A DNA stretch of 64,000 nt from Streptomyces sp. TRM70350 (lineage in GTDB: Bacteria; Actinomycetota; Actinomycetes; Streptomycetales; Streptomycetaceae): positions 62,001 through 126,000 of the forward strand of contig NZ_JAHUXH010000015.1 of NCBI RefSeq assembly GCF_019219825.1, read 5' to 3'. Under the pieces are notes generated by a model, which did not search any database, had not been told where the DNA came from, and worked only from the letters and a program-made list of their open reading frames with translations. Both the position numbers and the translations under genes were made by a program. Of the stretch, positions 7,034 through 15,692 are shown one piece after another (positions within the stretch are counted from its first letter, which is position 1; each line of letters starts with the position of its first letter).

Positions 7034-10000
7034 TCACGCGCCCACGTGCAGATGGGCCGCCCACAGCGAGGGCGAGAGGCGGGTCCGCTCCCGCAGGGTG
7101 CGTACCGCCGTGTGCAGGGCGTGCGCGCAGTGTCCGAAGGCGAGCGTGCCCTGTTCGGTGCGCAGACCGGCGTAGAAGGCGTCGGCGATCTCGACGGACG
7201 TGTCGTCCGCGGTCTCCCACAACGTGCCGACGACATGCGGGAAACCCGCGAGCTGGAACGCGGAGCCGAGATGGATCGCCTCGTCCACCAGCTCCTCGGC
7301 GTCGACGGCGGCCGTGCGGCACGCGGACAGGAAGGCGAGCCGGACCTCGTCCAGACTCAGCGGCGTGAGGCTGGCGACGGTGAGCGGTGCGGTGGCGTGG
7401 TCGGCAAGCAGGAGTCGGCTCCTGGAGGGGTCCGCCGGATCGGTCTCCCCGTGGCATGCGAAGTGGGCGACGTGGCAGCCGGGCAGGTGGGCCAGGACGT
7501 GGTCGCGGGTGGGCGTGAGGCCACCGGGGCCGCCGGGTTCCAGCAGGACGTGCCGGGGCAGCCGGTCGAGGAGCATCTCTCGCTCCATCTCCACGTGGGC
7601 GAGGTCCCGGTCCGGGAGTCCGGGCGTGAACGGCATCGCGACGATCAGGGCGCGTTCGCCCTGCGGCGGGACGGTCGGGGCGTCGTCGCGCTGCTGGGCG
7701 TGGCGCAGGGCCCGTACCGTCGGCGCGTACGAGGAGACGACCCGGTCGATGACGGCCCGCCGCAGCGGGTCGGGCTCCGTGCGGGTGCCGTGGTATCCGG
7801 CCGCGTGCAGCGGGAGCAGGCTCAGCAGCCCGCCCGGCACCCACCACACCCGGGGCCAGTCCGCTCCGGCCGGGGGCTCCCGGTCGTGTCCCAGCCGCAG
7901 CAGCACGGGTTCCGCGACCACGTCCCACAGCCATGCGAGGAGTCCGCCCAGCTTCTTCTGCGCCTCCTGGCGCCGGTCGCCGTCCGGGTCCGTGGTGGCC
8001 TCCCTGAGCGCCTGCTGGAAGGTGCCCACGGCCCAGTGGAGATCGTCGTACCGCAGCCGGGGGAGTGCCATGGCGCTCACCCCGTCCGTGGTGAGCAGCA
8101 GCGCGCTGCAGCCGTAGCCGCTGACGTTGACCACGACGACCGGCCCGTGCTCCGCTCCGCGCAGCAGTTCCGGGGCGGAGGGCGGCAGCCCGAAGGACTC
8201 GAATCCGTCGCCGAGGGAGCGGATCTCGTCGAGCACGGCCGCGAAGTCACGTGCCGTCGTGTCGCGCGGCCGGTGGCCGGGCCCGTCCACAGCGGCCGTG
8301 TCCCCGGCGAGCGGGAGGAGCGCGGAATCCTGCGACGGTACGTCGAGTGCCTCGCGCAACGCGACGAAACGAGCTGCCAGTCCGGGGTGCCTCGCGCGGA
8401 GTTCGGTGAGGTCGCTGCGCGTGTCGAGGGCCTGGCCGAGCAGCACCCCGCGGCCCGTCTCCAGCAGCTGGAGCGCGCGCAGCGCCCGGTTCGGGTCGCC
8501 GCGGCGGGCGAGGGTCCACGCGGCGGCGTCCGCGGCCAGCCCGGCGAACTCACCGAGCGTGTACTGCTGGTCGTGGCGCTCCAGGTGGCGCGGGGCGACC
8601 GAGGGCAGCAGCTCGACGGCGGTCCGGAGCAGATCCGCGGCCCGTACGTCCACGGCTTCGGCCAGCAGCCGGGAGCCGTGCCGGGCGGCCGTCACACGAG
8701 TGGAGGGCGGCGCTGTCTCCTCGGCTGCGGCCCGCCCGAACGCGGCGATCGCCTCCTGCCGGTCCGATGGGTCTCCGGTCTGCCGGAACCTGGTCCGCAG
8801 TGCCTCGCCCAGGGTGAGAAGCCGGTGCCCCGATTGCGAGTGCCCGGGGGAGGTGGCCGCCACCGACGCGCGGGCCACGGCGACGGCCTCCTCCAGGTCC
8901 GCCGGTGCGGCGCCCGCGGTGCGGGCCCGGTTGGCGAGGGCCCCCGCCAGGTGGGACAGACAGGTCGTCCGCTCGATGTGGCCGGCCGGAACGGCGTCGA
9001 CCGCAGCGCGGAAGGCGGAGATCACCGGGTCCCAGTCCGGGGCCGCCTCGCCGGACAGTACGCCGTACAGGAGACGGACGTGCAGCGCGATGCCGAGCTG
9101 GAGCAGCACGCGCCAGCGGTGGGCATGACCGGCCGGGACGAGCCGGGCGGCGGCCCGCTGCGCGGTGACCGCCGCGTCGCTGTCGCGCAGGTCCCTGGTC
9201 CGGTGCGCCCGGAGGGTCAGGGCGTGCCCCAGGGCCGTCTGCACCGACCAGCGTTCGGGATGGTCCTGGCCCATCGCGTCGAGCGCTTCGCGCAGCGCCG
9301 TGAGGGCCGTGTCCAGATCCGACATGCCCCGGAACCGGATGAACCGTCCCAGGAGCGTGTCGGCGAGATTGTTCAGGCGGTACATCCGCCGGGGGTCGTC
9401 CGCGGCGCTGGCCTCCACCGCCTGCCGGCCCACCGCGATCGCGTCGTCCAGATCGGCGGGATCCGCGCCCCGCTGGAACCGGTACCTCAGCGCCAACCCC
9501 AGGTTGGACAGCACCATGGGGCGACGGGGATCGCCCGGGCGAACGCAGCGCACGGCCCTGCGCATGGCCGCGATCGACTCGTCCAGATCCGCGAGGTCGC
9601 CGTACTGCTCGTACCGGGCGCGCAGGGCACCCGCCAGACCGTTCAGCCGGAGCACCAGATCGGAGTCGTCCGGACCGGTCGCCTCGACGGCCGCGCGGTG
9701 GGCGTCGATCGCGGCGGCCAGGTCCTCGTGCGTCGCCCGGCGTTCGAAGCGCGTGTCCAGCGCGGTCCCCAGGTTGGCGAGCCGCTGCGCCAGACCGGGA
9801 TGACCGGCGGGCGTCGCCTCGAGAACGTACTCGCACTGCTCGATGACCGTGTCGAGGAGGACCGGGTCGGAGGAGACGAGCATCCGCTTCAGCCGGGGAA
9901 TGACGAGGTCCTCGGCGGCGTTGCCGATGTGCCGCAGCAGGTCCCGCGGCAGGTCGCCGATGCCCGCGACAAGGCACGGGGCGAGCAGGTCCACCACTTC

Positions 10001-10255
10001 GGCGAGCGCGGAAGGGGTGCGGTCGTCGTCCCATGGCTGCGCCATCACCTGCAGGAACGCCAGCCAGCCCAGCCGGTACGCGGCCTCGACGTCCGCCGGG
10101 TTCTCGGCAAGGAGCGCTCGCAGTGCCCCCGCTTCGGCGTGCGCCTGCGCCGACCGCACGAGGGCGGCGTCACCGCCTGACCTCACCTGCCGCAATCGCA
10201 CTCGTACGGCGGCCAGAAGCCGGTCACGGGCGGGCGGCTGCGGTTCGCTGTCCAT
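7034..10255 (-). CDS. TPR-CHAT domain protein (caspase-like peptidase)
   Basis: 1073 aa from ATG 10255; the open frame extends 42 codons further, but MDSEPQPPARDRLL is a natural beginning. Residues about 60-650 are tetratricopeptide repeats of the actinobacterial kind (repeated L-x-x-L...A-I-x-x-x-R-x-A-V-x...P-x-R-x-x-x-L-x-N-L). Residues about 780-1073 are a CHAT domain: the catalytic pair is His935 in HFACHGE and Cys979 in FLSACRTA, followed by HLGSAFQLAGFPHVVGTLW. CHAT proteins are cysteine peptidases of the caspase/separase group, often effectors of bacterial conflict or cell-death systems with TPR arrays as sensors. It is divergent from the next two genes, with a 137-bp shared control region. 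Confidence 0.93.
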   Translation of the reverse strand: MDSEPQPPARDRLLAAVRVRLRQVRSGGDAALVRSAQAHAEAGALRALLAENPADVEAAYRLGWLAFLQVMAQPWDDDRTPSALAEVVDLLAPCLVAGIGDLPRDLLRHIGNAAEDLVIPRLKRMLVSSDPVLLDTVIEQCEYVLEATPAGHPGLAQRLANLGTALDTRFERRATHEDLAAAIDAHRAAVEATGPDDSDLVLRLNGLAGALRARYEQYGDLADLDESIAAMRRAVRCVRPGDPRRPMVLSNLGLALRYRFQRGADPADLDDAIAVGRQAVEASAADDPRRMYRLNNLADTLLGRFIRFRGMSDLDTALTALREALDAMGQDHPERWSVQTALGHALTLRAHRTRDLRDSDAAVTAQRAAARLVPAGHAHRWRVLLQLGIALHVRLLYGVLSGEAAPDWDPVISAFRAAVDAVPAGHIERTTCLSHLAGALANRARTAGAAPADLEEAVAVARASVAATSPGHSQSGHRLLTLGEALRTRFRQTGDPSDRQEAIAAFGRAAAEETAPPSTRVTAARHGSRLLAEAVDVRAADLLRTAVELLPSVAPRHLERHDQQYTLGEFAGLAADAAAWTLARRGDPNRALRALQLLETGRGVLLGQALDTRSDLTELRARHPGLAARFVALREALDVPSQDSALLPLAGDTAAVDGPGHRPRDTTARDFAAVLDEIRSLGDGFESFGLPPSAPELLRGAEHGPVVVVNVSGYGCSALLLTTDGVSAMALPRLRYDDLHWAVGTFQQALREATTDPDGDRRQEAQKKLGGLLAWLWDVVAEPVLLRLGHDREPPAGADWPRVWWVPGGLLSLLPLHAAGYHGTRTEPDPLRRAVIDRVVSSYAPTVRALRHAQQRDDAPTVPPQGERALIVAMPFTPGLPDRDLAHVEMEREMLLDRLPRHVLLEPGGPGGLTPTRDHVLAHLPGCHVAHFACHGETDPADPSRSRLLLADHATAPLTVASLTPLSLDEVRLAFLSACRTAAVDAEELVDEAIHLGSAFQLAGFPHVVGTLWETADDTSVEIADAFYAGLRTEQGTLAFGHCAHALHTAVRTLRERTRLSPSLWAAHLHVGA

Positions 10256-10297
10256 CGCTCGCCGACAGTAGTCCAAAAGGCTGCGATTGAACCGGAG

Positions 10298-10327
10298 TTG
10301 ACAGACCGTCCCCGATCTCGCCACTGT
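10298..10327 (+). promoter_or_regulatory. Candidate promoter for the zinc-ribbon/membrane gene pair
   Basis: TTGACA at 10298-10303, an 18-bp spacer and CACTGT at 10322-10327 resemble a vegetative sigma promoter pointing right. The start would fall near 10334, about 60 bp before the ATG at 10393. It lies in the intergenic region shared with the divergent CHAT gene, so the two could be co-regulated. Confidence 0.45.
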
Positions 10328-10392
10328 GCGGTTTCCGCCGACCATCACGCATCGCACCGCACGAGCAGGTCGCACCGCCACCGGAGAGACGC

Positions 10393-10794
10393 ATGACCGA
10401 CCGACCCGCCTGGCAGGCCAGGCGCACGGCCGAGGCCCTGGCCCACTTCTTCACCCACCTGGAGGACATCCGCGAGGAGTTGCGCCGAGGGGCGAGCCGC
10501 GACGACGGTCCCGTGGACCGGCTGCTGGCGGCCGTACGGGACGACGGGGACGTCGACGACGCGGTGCGCCTGCTGCACGAGCACATCCAGGCCGACGGCG
10601 ACCCGCGCGGCCTGTACGGGCGCACGCGCGGCACGGGCGCCCGGCTCGCGGGATTCAGCACCGCCGACCGGCCCATGAAGGTCTATCTCTGTCCCCATCG
10701 CCGCTGCACCCGCTACGACTGGCCCGATGCGGCACCGGACGGACCGCCCACCTGCGACCTCGACGGCACCCCTCTGCTGCTGAAGAGCGTGTGA
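10393..10794 (+). CDS. Small protein with C-terminal zinc ribbon, next to CHAT gene
   Basis: 133 aa, ATG behind GGAGAG. The N-terminal two thirds are helical and charged. The C-terminus reads YLCPHRRCTRYDWPD and PPTCDLDGTPL: Cys-x3-His-x2-Cys and a later Cys in the spacing of a small zinc-ribbon. I do not recognise a named family. It starts 137 bp from the divergent CHAT gene and is followed after 6 bp by a membrane protein, so the three probably form one system in which this protein could be an adaptor between membrane partner and effector (inference). Confidence 0.7.
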   Translation: MTDRPAWQARRTAEALAHFFTHLEDIREELRRGASRDDGPVDRLLAAVRDDGDVDDAVRLLHEHIQADGDPRGLYGRTRGTGARLAGFSTADRPMKVYLCPHRRCTRYDWPDAAPDGPPTCDLDGTPLLLKSV

Positions 10795-10800
10795 CGTCCG

Positions 10801-11751
10801 GTGAACGGACTCCTGGCCGAACTGGGCAAGCGGCTCGCCGAACGCTGGTTGTCCCTGCTGGTGCTGCCCGGCGCCCTGTTCCTGGCCGTGCTGTTCGCCG
10901 GAGCGCGCCTCGGGCACGGCGACTGGTACCACCTCGCCGCACTGCCCGGCCGACTCGACCGCCGAACCGCCGCCCTGACCGGCTCCACCGCGAACCTGCT
11001 CGTCCTGCTGCTGGCCTTCCTCCTCGCCTCCGCGGCCTGCGGCGTGGTCGCCCAGGCGCTGGGCTCCCTGCTGGAACGCCTCTGGCCGGCCGCCGACTGG
11101 CCGGGCTGGCCCACGCCCACACACCGGCTCGTACGACGACGGATCGCGCGCCGCCGCGGCCGCTACGACCGCTGGCGCGACCGGGTGGGACGAGCCAGGG
11201 CCGCACAGCACCTGGACGGCGCCGATCCCGACGCGGCCGCACTCCGGGTGGCCGTCGCCCGCCACCGGCTCCACCGGGTCGCCGACGACCGGCCCGACCG
11301 CCCCACCTGGACCGGCGACCGGCTGCGCGGCGTGGAGTCCCGGCTGCGCGAGGACCTCGGCGTCGACGTCACCGTCGTCTGGCCGCATCTGTGGCTGCAC
11401 GTCCCCGACACCACCCGGGCCGAGGTCACCGCCGCCCGGGAAGCGATGGCCCGGGCCGCCACACTGACCGGGTGGGGCCTGCTGTACGTCTGCGTCGCCG
11501 CCGTGTGGTGGCCGGGCGCGCTCATCCCGCTCGCGGTGGCGGCCACGGGCTGGGTGCGCTTCCGCGCCGCGACCGACGCGTACGCCACACTGGTCGAGGC
11601 CGCGACCCGGCTGCACTGCCGTGATCTCGCCCAGCAACTGGGCATGGGCCGCAGCGGCCCGCTCACCAGGGAGACGGGCACAGCGCTGACGGCCTATCTC
11701 GCCGAGGGCACACCTCCGCCGCCGGACCTGCGGCTGCCCATCCCGCAGTGA
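10801..11751 (+). CDS. Membrane protein of the CHAT-associated pair
   Basis: 316 aa from GTG 10801, 6 bp after the previous stop and probably translated by coupling, since no good ribosome site is visible. Hydrophobic segments at about 17-38 and 64-90 and a longer one at about 221-248 (one or two passes) flank an Arg-rich cytoplasmic stretch (about 100-215). No enzyme motif is visible. Companion membrane proteins of unknown function are common beside bacterial CHAT and related effector genes; here it may anchor or be the target of the effector. Function unknown. Confidence 0.7.
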   Translation: MNGLLAELGKRLAERWLSLLVLPGALFLAVLFAGARLGHGDWYHLAALPGRLDRRTAALTGSTANLLVLLLAFLLASAACGVVAQALGSLLERLWPAADWPGWPTPTHRLVRRRIARRRGRYDRWRDRVGRARAAQHLDGADPDAAALRVAVARHRLHRVADDRPDRPTWTGDRLRGVESRLREDLGVDVTVVWPHLWLHVPDTTRAEVTAAREAMARAATLTGWGLLYVCVAAVWWPGALIPLAVAATGWVRFRAATDAYATLVEAATRLHCRDLAQQLGMGRSGPLTRETGTALTAYLAEGTPPPPDLRLPIPQ

Positions 11752-11849
11752 CGCGACGGACAGGCGGCGCGAGCGGCCGGTGCCCGGCCCGTGGCAGTTG
11801 CCGCTGTGCGGCTCCTAGGGGCCGCGCGCCCCGCCTCGCCCCCTCCGGG

Positions 11850-11986
11850 CCACCCGTGCGCCCCCGCAGCGCCTGGTACCCCGACCCCACCACGGCAACC
11901 AGCGGTACGGTCACCACCGCGCCGATCATCCCCGCCGCGACCGCGCCCCCGACGATGGCGAGCACGGTCAGCACATCGATGGGCAA
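11850..11986 (-). pseudogene. C-terminal remnant of an AI-2E-family transporter
   Basis: Reading left from 11986 the frame gives GLPIDVLTVLAIVGGAVAAG, then MIGAVVTVPLVAVV. This is the last hydrophobic block of AI-2E/PerM-type transporters (L-H-P-x-x-V-x-L-A-x-x-x-G, then GxxGAxxAVPLVAV). No frame upstream carries the rest of the transporter. A relic of about 45 codons in a gene-poor 800-bp stretch. Confidence 0.5.
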
Positions 11987-12460
11987 GCCGGAACGGTGGC
12001 TCTTGCAACAGGCGTTCGATCCGGTCGGTCCACGAGACGAACTCCCCTTCCAGCCGACGGGTCTTCACGACAACCCGGTCCGCCGCCACGTCGTCCTGCC
12101 GCTGTCGTCCGCACGCGCAACGAACCGCGCCGCCCGTCCGCCACCCGATACAGGAACGCACCGCCGACCTCGGCGGCCTCGAAGCCGACTCTGCGGGTGC
12201 TGCCCCGCCAGGGGCGGCGCAGCGTTCCGGGCGGGGCAGCGGAGCGGCCCTCGGCGCCGGCGGCGGTCAGGCCGTACGCGGCGAACCTGACGGCGTCGCA
12301 GGCCTCGGCCGCCCACGGCGCGGGGCGGTCGCCGTAGCGGCGCGGTAGGCGGCGAACGCCCTGGTGCGGGGATCGGCCTCGGCGCCGGTGTACGCGGCGC
12401 CGATCATCCAGCCTTCCGCCTCGGCCAGGAACCGCCGCCGAGCACATGTTCACCGGCGAC
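11987..12460 (-). other. Decayed coding sequence, identity not recognised
   Basis: No intact gene fits here. On the minus strand, patches with protein-like composition switch frame: WMIGAAYTGAEADPRTRAFA, then WAAEACDAVRFAAYGLTAAG and VGFEAAEVGGAFLYRVADG, then RRLEGEFVSWTDRIERLLQE. Their order suggests one former gene of about 150 codons with several frameshifts. The 11752-12552 interval as a whole contains only this and the transporter relic. Confidence 0.35.
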
Positions 12461-12552
12461 CCGGATCGCCCCGGCGGCCCGCGTCACGCCGGGCGCGAGC
12501 ACAGGAGGCGGCGCGACCGGCCCGCCCTTACTTGTGCCATTTCCAAGGCTGC

Positions 12553-14946
12553 TTACGGCTGGCCGACGCCGTGCGACCCGGTCGGCTCGCGTCGCACGGG
12601 TTCACGCCCCCGTGGCTGCCGCGGCTCCGGCCGGGAGGGTGCGGGCGGGATGGCATGCTCGGCCGGTTCGCCGGATGTCACGGTGAAGGCTTCGCCGTGG
12701 TGGAGCAGGCCCAGAGGCTCGCCCTCCAGAAGGACGTAGCGTGCCCGGTCGGTGCGGATCTCGACCCGCAGCCTGCGGCCCCGGACCAGCACGGTGAACG
12801 CGAGACGGGCCAGCTGCCCGGGGAGGCGGGGCGCGAACCCCACCAGCGGCTCGCCGTCACCGGCGCCGCCGTGCTGGCGCATGCCTCCCAGGCCCACTAC
12901 CAGGGCGATCCACGTGCCCGCGAGGGAGGCGATGTGCAGCCCGTCGCGGGTGTTGTTCTCCAGGTCGTGCAGATCCATCAAAGCGGCCTCGCCCAGGTAG
13001 TCCCACGCGAGGTGCAGGTGTCCCGTCTCGGCGGCGAGGACGGCCTGACAACAGGCGGAAAGGGAGGAGTCCCGGACGGTGAGGGCCTCGTAGTAGGCGA
13101 AGTTCCGGGCCTTCTCCTCGTCGGTGAAGGCGTCGGGGCAGGTCAGCATGGCCAGGACGAGATCGGCCTGTTTGACGACCTGCTTGCGATAGAGGTCGAA
13201 GTACGGGAAGTGCAGCAGCAGGGGGTACTGCTCCGGTGCCGTCGCCTCGAAGTCCCACCGCTCAAGGGTGGTGAAGCCCGCCGACTGCTCGTGCACGCCC
13301 AGCCTGTCGTTGTACGGCACGGCCATGCGGGCCGCGGCGTCCCGCCAGGCGGACGCCTCCCCGGCCGACGCACCCAGGTCCGAGGCCTCGTCGGGGTACC
13401 GCAGCACGCAGGCCGCGGCCGCCTCCAGGTTCCGGCGTGCCATCACGTTGGTGTAGAGGTTGTCGCGGGCGATGGCGCTGTACTCGTCCGGCCCCGTGAT
13501 CCCGTCGATGTGGAAGACGCCCTCCTCGTCCCGGCAGCCCAGCGAGTGCCACAGCCGGGCGGTGTGCACCAGCAGCTCCAGGCCCGGCCCTCGCTCGAAC
13601 TGTTCGTCACCCGTGGCGGCCACATACCGCACCACCGCATCGGCGATGTCCGCGTTGACGTGGAAGGCGGCCGTGCCGGCCGGCCAGTAGGCGGAGCACT
13701 CAGCGCCGCTGATGGTCCGCCAGGGGAAGGCCGCTCCGGCCAGACCGAGCTGGCGGGCCCGCTCCAGCGCCGCGGGCAGCGTCTCGTGCCGCCAGCGCAG
13801 GGCCGGGGCGACGGCGTGCGGAGCCGTGAAGGTGAGCACGGGCAGCACGAACGACTCCGAGTCCCAGAACGCGTGCCCGTCATAGCCGGTGCCCGTCAGG
13901 CCCTTGGCCGGTACGGCGCGGCGCTCGGCGCGAGCGGCCGCCTGCAGCACGTGGAACAGGGCGAAGCGGACGGCCTGCTGGATCTGCTCGTCACCGTCCA
14001 CCTCGACGTCCGCCCGGGACCAGAAGTCGTCGAGGTGGGCCCGCTGTTCGGCGAGCAGGCCCTCCCACCCGGAACTGCGGGCGGCCGCGACCGCGCCCTC
14101 CACCTGGTCCCGGACGGCGGGCAGCGACCGCTGGGCCGACCAGCCGTACCCGACGAACTTGACCAGCCTCAGCCGCTGCCCCGGGGCCAGGGTGGCGGTG
14201 ACGGTGAGACGGCTGACGTCGGGTTCGCTCTCGGCCGACCAGGACGTGCCGTCGGGCCCCTCCACGAGGTGGTCCGCCGCGGCACCCACCCGCTGGCCGC
14301 TGTGGCCGGTGCAGTGCAGCAGGCGCAGCCGGGTGCCCTGTGCGAAGTCCTCCTCCGCCCGCAGCGGTGCGTCGATCACGGCGGAGACCCGGGGGTCGCC
14401 GGAGGTGCGGGGCAGCTGTTCGTTGGCGACCAGCTCCGACTGGACGGCCACGGTGACCGGCGTGTGGAGCGGCTCCACCAGGTACTCCACGGCGGCGATC
14501 GCCCGCTGGGTGAAGGACACCAGGCGGCGGGAGACGACGCGGACCCCGGTCCCGGCCGGGCTGATCCAGTCCACGGTCCTGCCGAGCACACCGGTGCGGA
14601 AGTCCAGCACCCGCTCGTGGGCGGCGAGTTCGCCGTAGCGCAGGTCGAACGGCTCGTCGTCGACCAGCAGCCGGATGATCTTGCCGTCGGTGACGTTGAT
14701 GGCCGTCTCGCCGGACTCCGGGTAGCCATAGCCCGCCTCGCCGTACGGCATCGGGTGCACCTCGTGGACCCCGTTCAGGTACGCCCCGGGCAGTCCGTGC
14801 GGTTCCCCCTCGTCGAGGTTGCCGCGCCAGCCGATGTGCCCGTTGGCCAGGGCGAACACGGACTCGCTCTGGGCGAGGACGTCGAGGCTCAGCTCGGTCT
14901 CGCGCAGGCACCACGGCTCACAGGCGAAGGACGGGTGGGTGATCAC
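12553..14946 (-). CDS. Glycoside hydrolase family 65 protein (disaccharide phosphorylase)
   Basis: 797 aa. The N-terminal beta-sandwich begins with W-x-L-R-E-T-x-L, [14 protein letters not shown]. The (alpha/alpha)6 barrel contains GHAFWDSE (357-364) and the general-acid motif [10 protein letters not shown] with Glu488, then [11 protein letters not shown]. These are GH65 hallmarks; the family phosphorolyses maltose, trehalose, kojibiose or related glucosyl disaccharides to beta-glucose 1-phosphate and glucose. The last 25 residues (Pro/Arg-rich, after about 770) look like read-through tail. It overlaps the HAD mutase gene by 4 bp, which should turn beta-glucose 1-phosphate into glucose 6-phosphate. 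Which disaccharide is used cannot be read from sequence. Confidence 0.92.
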   Translation of the reverse strand: MITHPSFACEPWCLRETELSLDVLAQSESVFALANGHIGWRGNLDEGEPHGLPGAYLNGVHEVHPMPYGEAGYGYPESGETAINVTDGKIIRLLVDDEPFDLRYGELAAHERVLDFRTGVLGRTVDWISPAGTGVRVVSRRLVSFTQRAIAAVEYLVEPLHTPVTVAVQSELVANEQLPRTSGDPRVSAVIDAPLRAEEDFAQGTRLRLLHCTGHSGQRVGAAADHLVEGPDGTSWSAESEPDVSRLTVTATLAPGQRLRLVKFVGYGWSAQRSLPAVRDQVEGAVAAARSSGWEGLLAEQRAHLDDFWSRADVEVDGDEQIQQAVRFALFHVLQAAARAERRAVPAKGLTGTGYDGHAFWDSESFVLPVLTFTAPHAVAPALRWRHETLPAALERARQLGLAGAAFPWRTISGAECSAYWPAGTAAFHVNADIADAVVRYVAATGDEQFERGPGLELLVHTARLWHSLGCRDEEGVFHIDGITGPDEYSAIARDNLYTNVMARRNLEAAAACVLRYPDEASDLGASAGEASAWRDAAARMAVPYNDRLGVHEQSAGFTTLERWDFEATAPEQYPLLLHFPYFDLYRKQVVKQADLVLAMLTCPDAFTDEEKARNFAYYEALTVRDSSLSACCQAVLAAETGHLHLAWDYLGEAALMDLHDLENNTRDGLHIASLAGTWIALVVGLGGMRQHGGAGDGEPLVGFAPRLPGQLARLAFTVLVRGRRLRVEIRTDRARYVLLEGEPLGLLHHGEAFTVTSGEPAEHAIPPAPSRPEPRQPRGREPVRREPTGSHGVGQP

Positions 14947-15689
14947 CGCGATCCCTCCAGCAACTGGGCGAGGTCGGTCACGACGAGGTCCGCCCCGTGC
15001 CGGCGCAGCTCCGCCGCCTGCCCGACCCGGTCGACGCCCACGACGACACCGAAGCGTCCGGCCCGCCCCGCCTCCACACCGGCCAGGGCATCCTCGAACA
15101 CCGCCGCCGCACCGGGATCGACGCCGAGCAGGCGGGCACCGGCGAGATAGGTGTCGGGCGCGGGCTTGCCGCGCAGCCCCTGCTCACGCGTGGTGACGCC
15201 GTCCACGCGTCCTTCGAACAGGTCCTCGATACCGGCCGCGACCAGCACGTCACGGCAGTTGGCGCTGGAGGAGACGACCGCGCGCCGCAGACCGGCGTCC
15301 CGGGCCGCCCGTACGAAGGCCACCGAGCCCTCGTACGCCTCCACGCCCTGCTCGCGGATCACGCGGAGCACCCGCTCGTTCTTGCGGTTGCCCACACCGT
15401 GCACGGTCTCCCGGTCCGGCCCGTCGTCGGGTGAGCCGTCGGGCAGTTCGATGCCGCGCGACGCGAGAAAGGTGCGTACGCCGTCCTCGCGGGGCCGTCC
15501 GTCCACGTAGTCGTCGTAGTCCTTGACGGCGTCGAAGGGCACGAACGTGCCGCCCTCCCGTTCGGCGCGTTGCCGCAGATACGCGTCGAACGTCTCCTTC
15601 CAGGCGGCGGCGTGGACCTTCGCGGTCTGCGTCAGCACGCCGTCGAGGTCGAACAGGCAGGCACGGATGTGATCGGGAAGGCCCAGCAC
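14943..15689 (-). CDS. HAD-family phosphatase / beta-phosphoglucomutase-like protein
   Basis: 248 aa. HAD motif I is FDLDGVLT (Asp14, Asp16) near the N-terminus; motif II is VVSSSANC, the lysine motif GKPAPDTYL, and motif [13 protein letters not shown]. The Asp-x-Asp-Gly-Val-x-T-D-like start, helical cap and 250-residue size are those of beta-phosphoglucomutases. Translationally coupled to the GH65 phosphorylase and 3 bp downstream of zwf, it should convert beta-glucose 1-phosphate to glucose 6-phosphate, the substrate of the zwf product. The specific activity is inferred from context. Confidence 0.88.
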   Translation of the reverse strand: MLGLPDHIRACLFDLDGVLTQTAKVHAAAWKETFDAYLRQRAEREGGTFVPFDAVKDYDDYVDGRPREDGVRTFLASRGIELPDGSPDDGPDRETVHGVGNRKNERVLRVIREQGVEAYEGSVAFVRAARDAGLRRAVVSSSANCRDVLVAAGIEDLFEGRVDGVTTREQGLRGKPAPDTYLAGARLLGVDPGAAAVFEDALAGVEAGRAGRFGVVVGVDRVGQAAELRRHGADLVVTDLAQLLEGSR

Positions 15690-15692
15690 GGC

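Noticed and set aside
7046-10180. A 1044-codon plus-strand frame over the CHAT gene
   Set aside because: Shadow of the TPR-CHAT gene, with no motifs and a biased Arg/Gly/Gln content.
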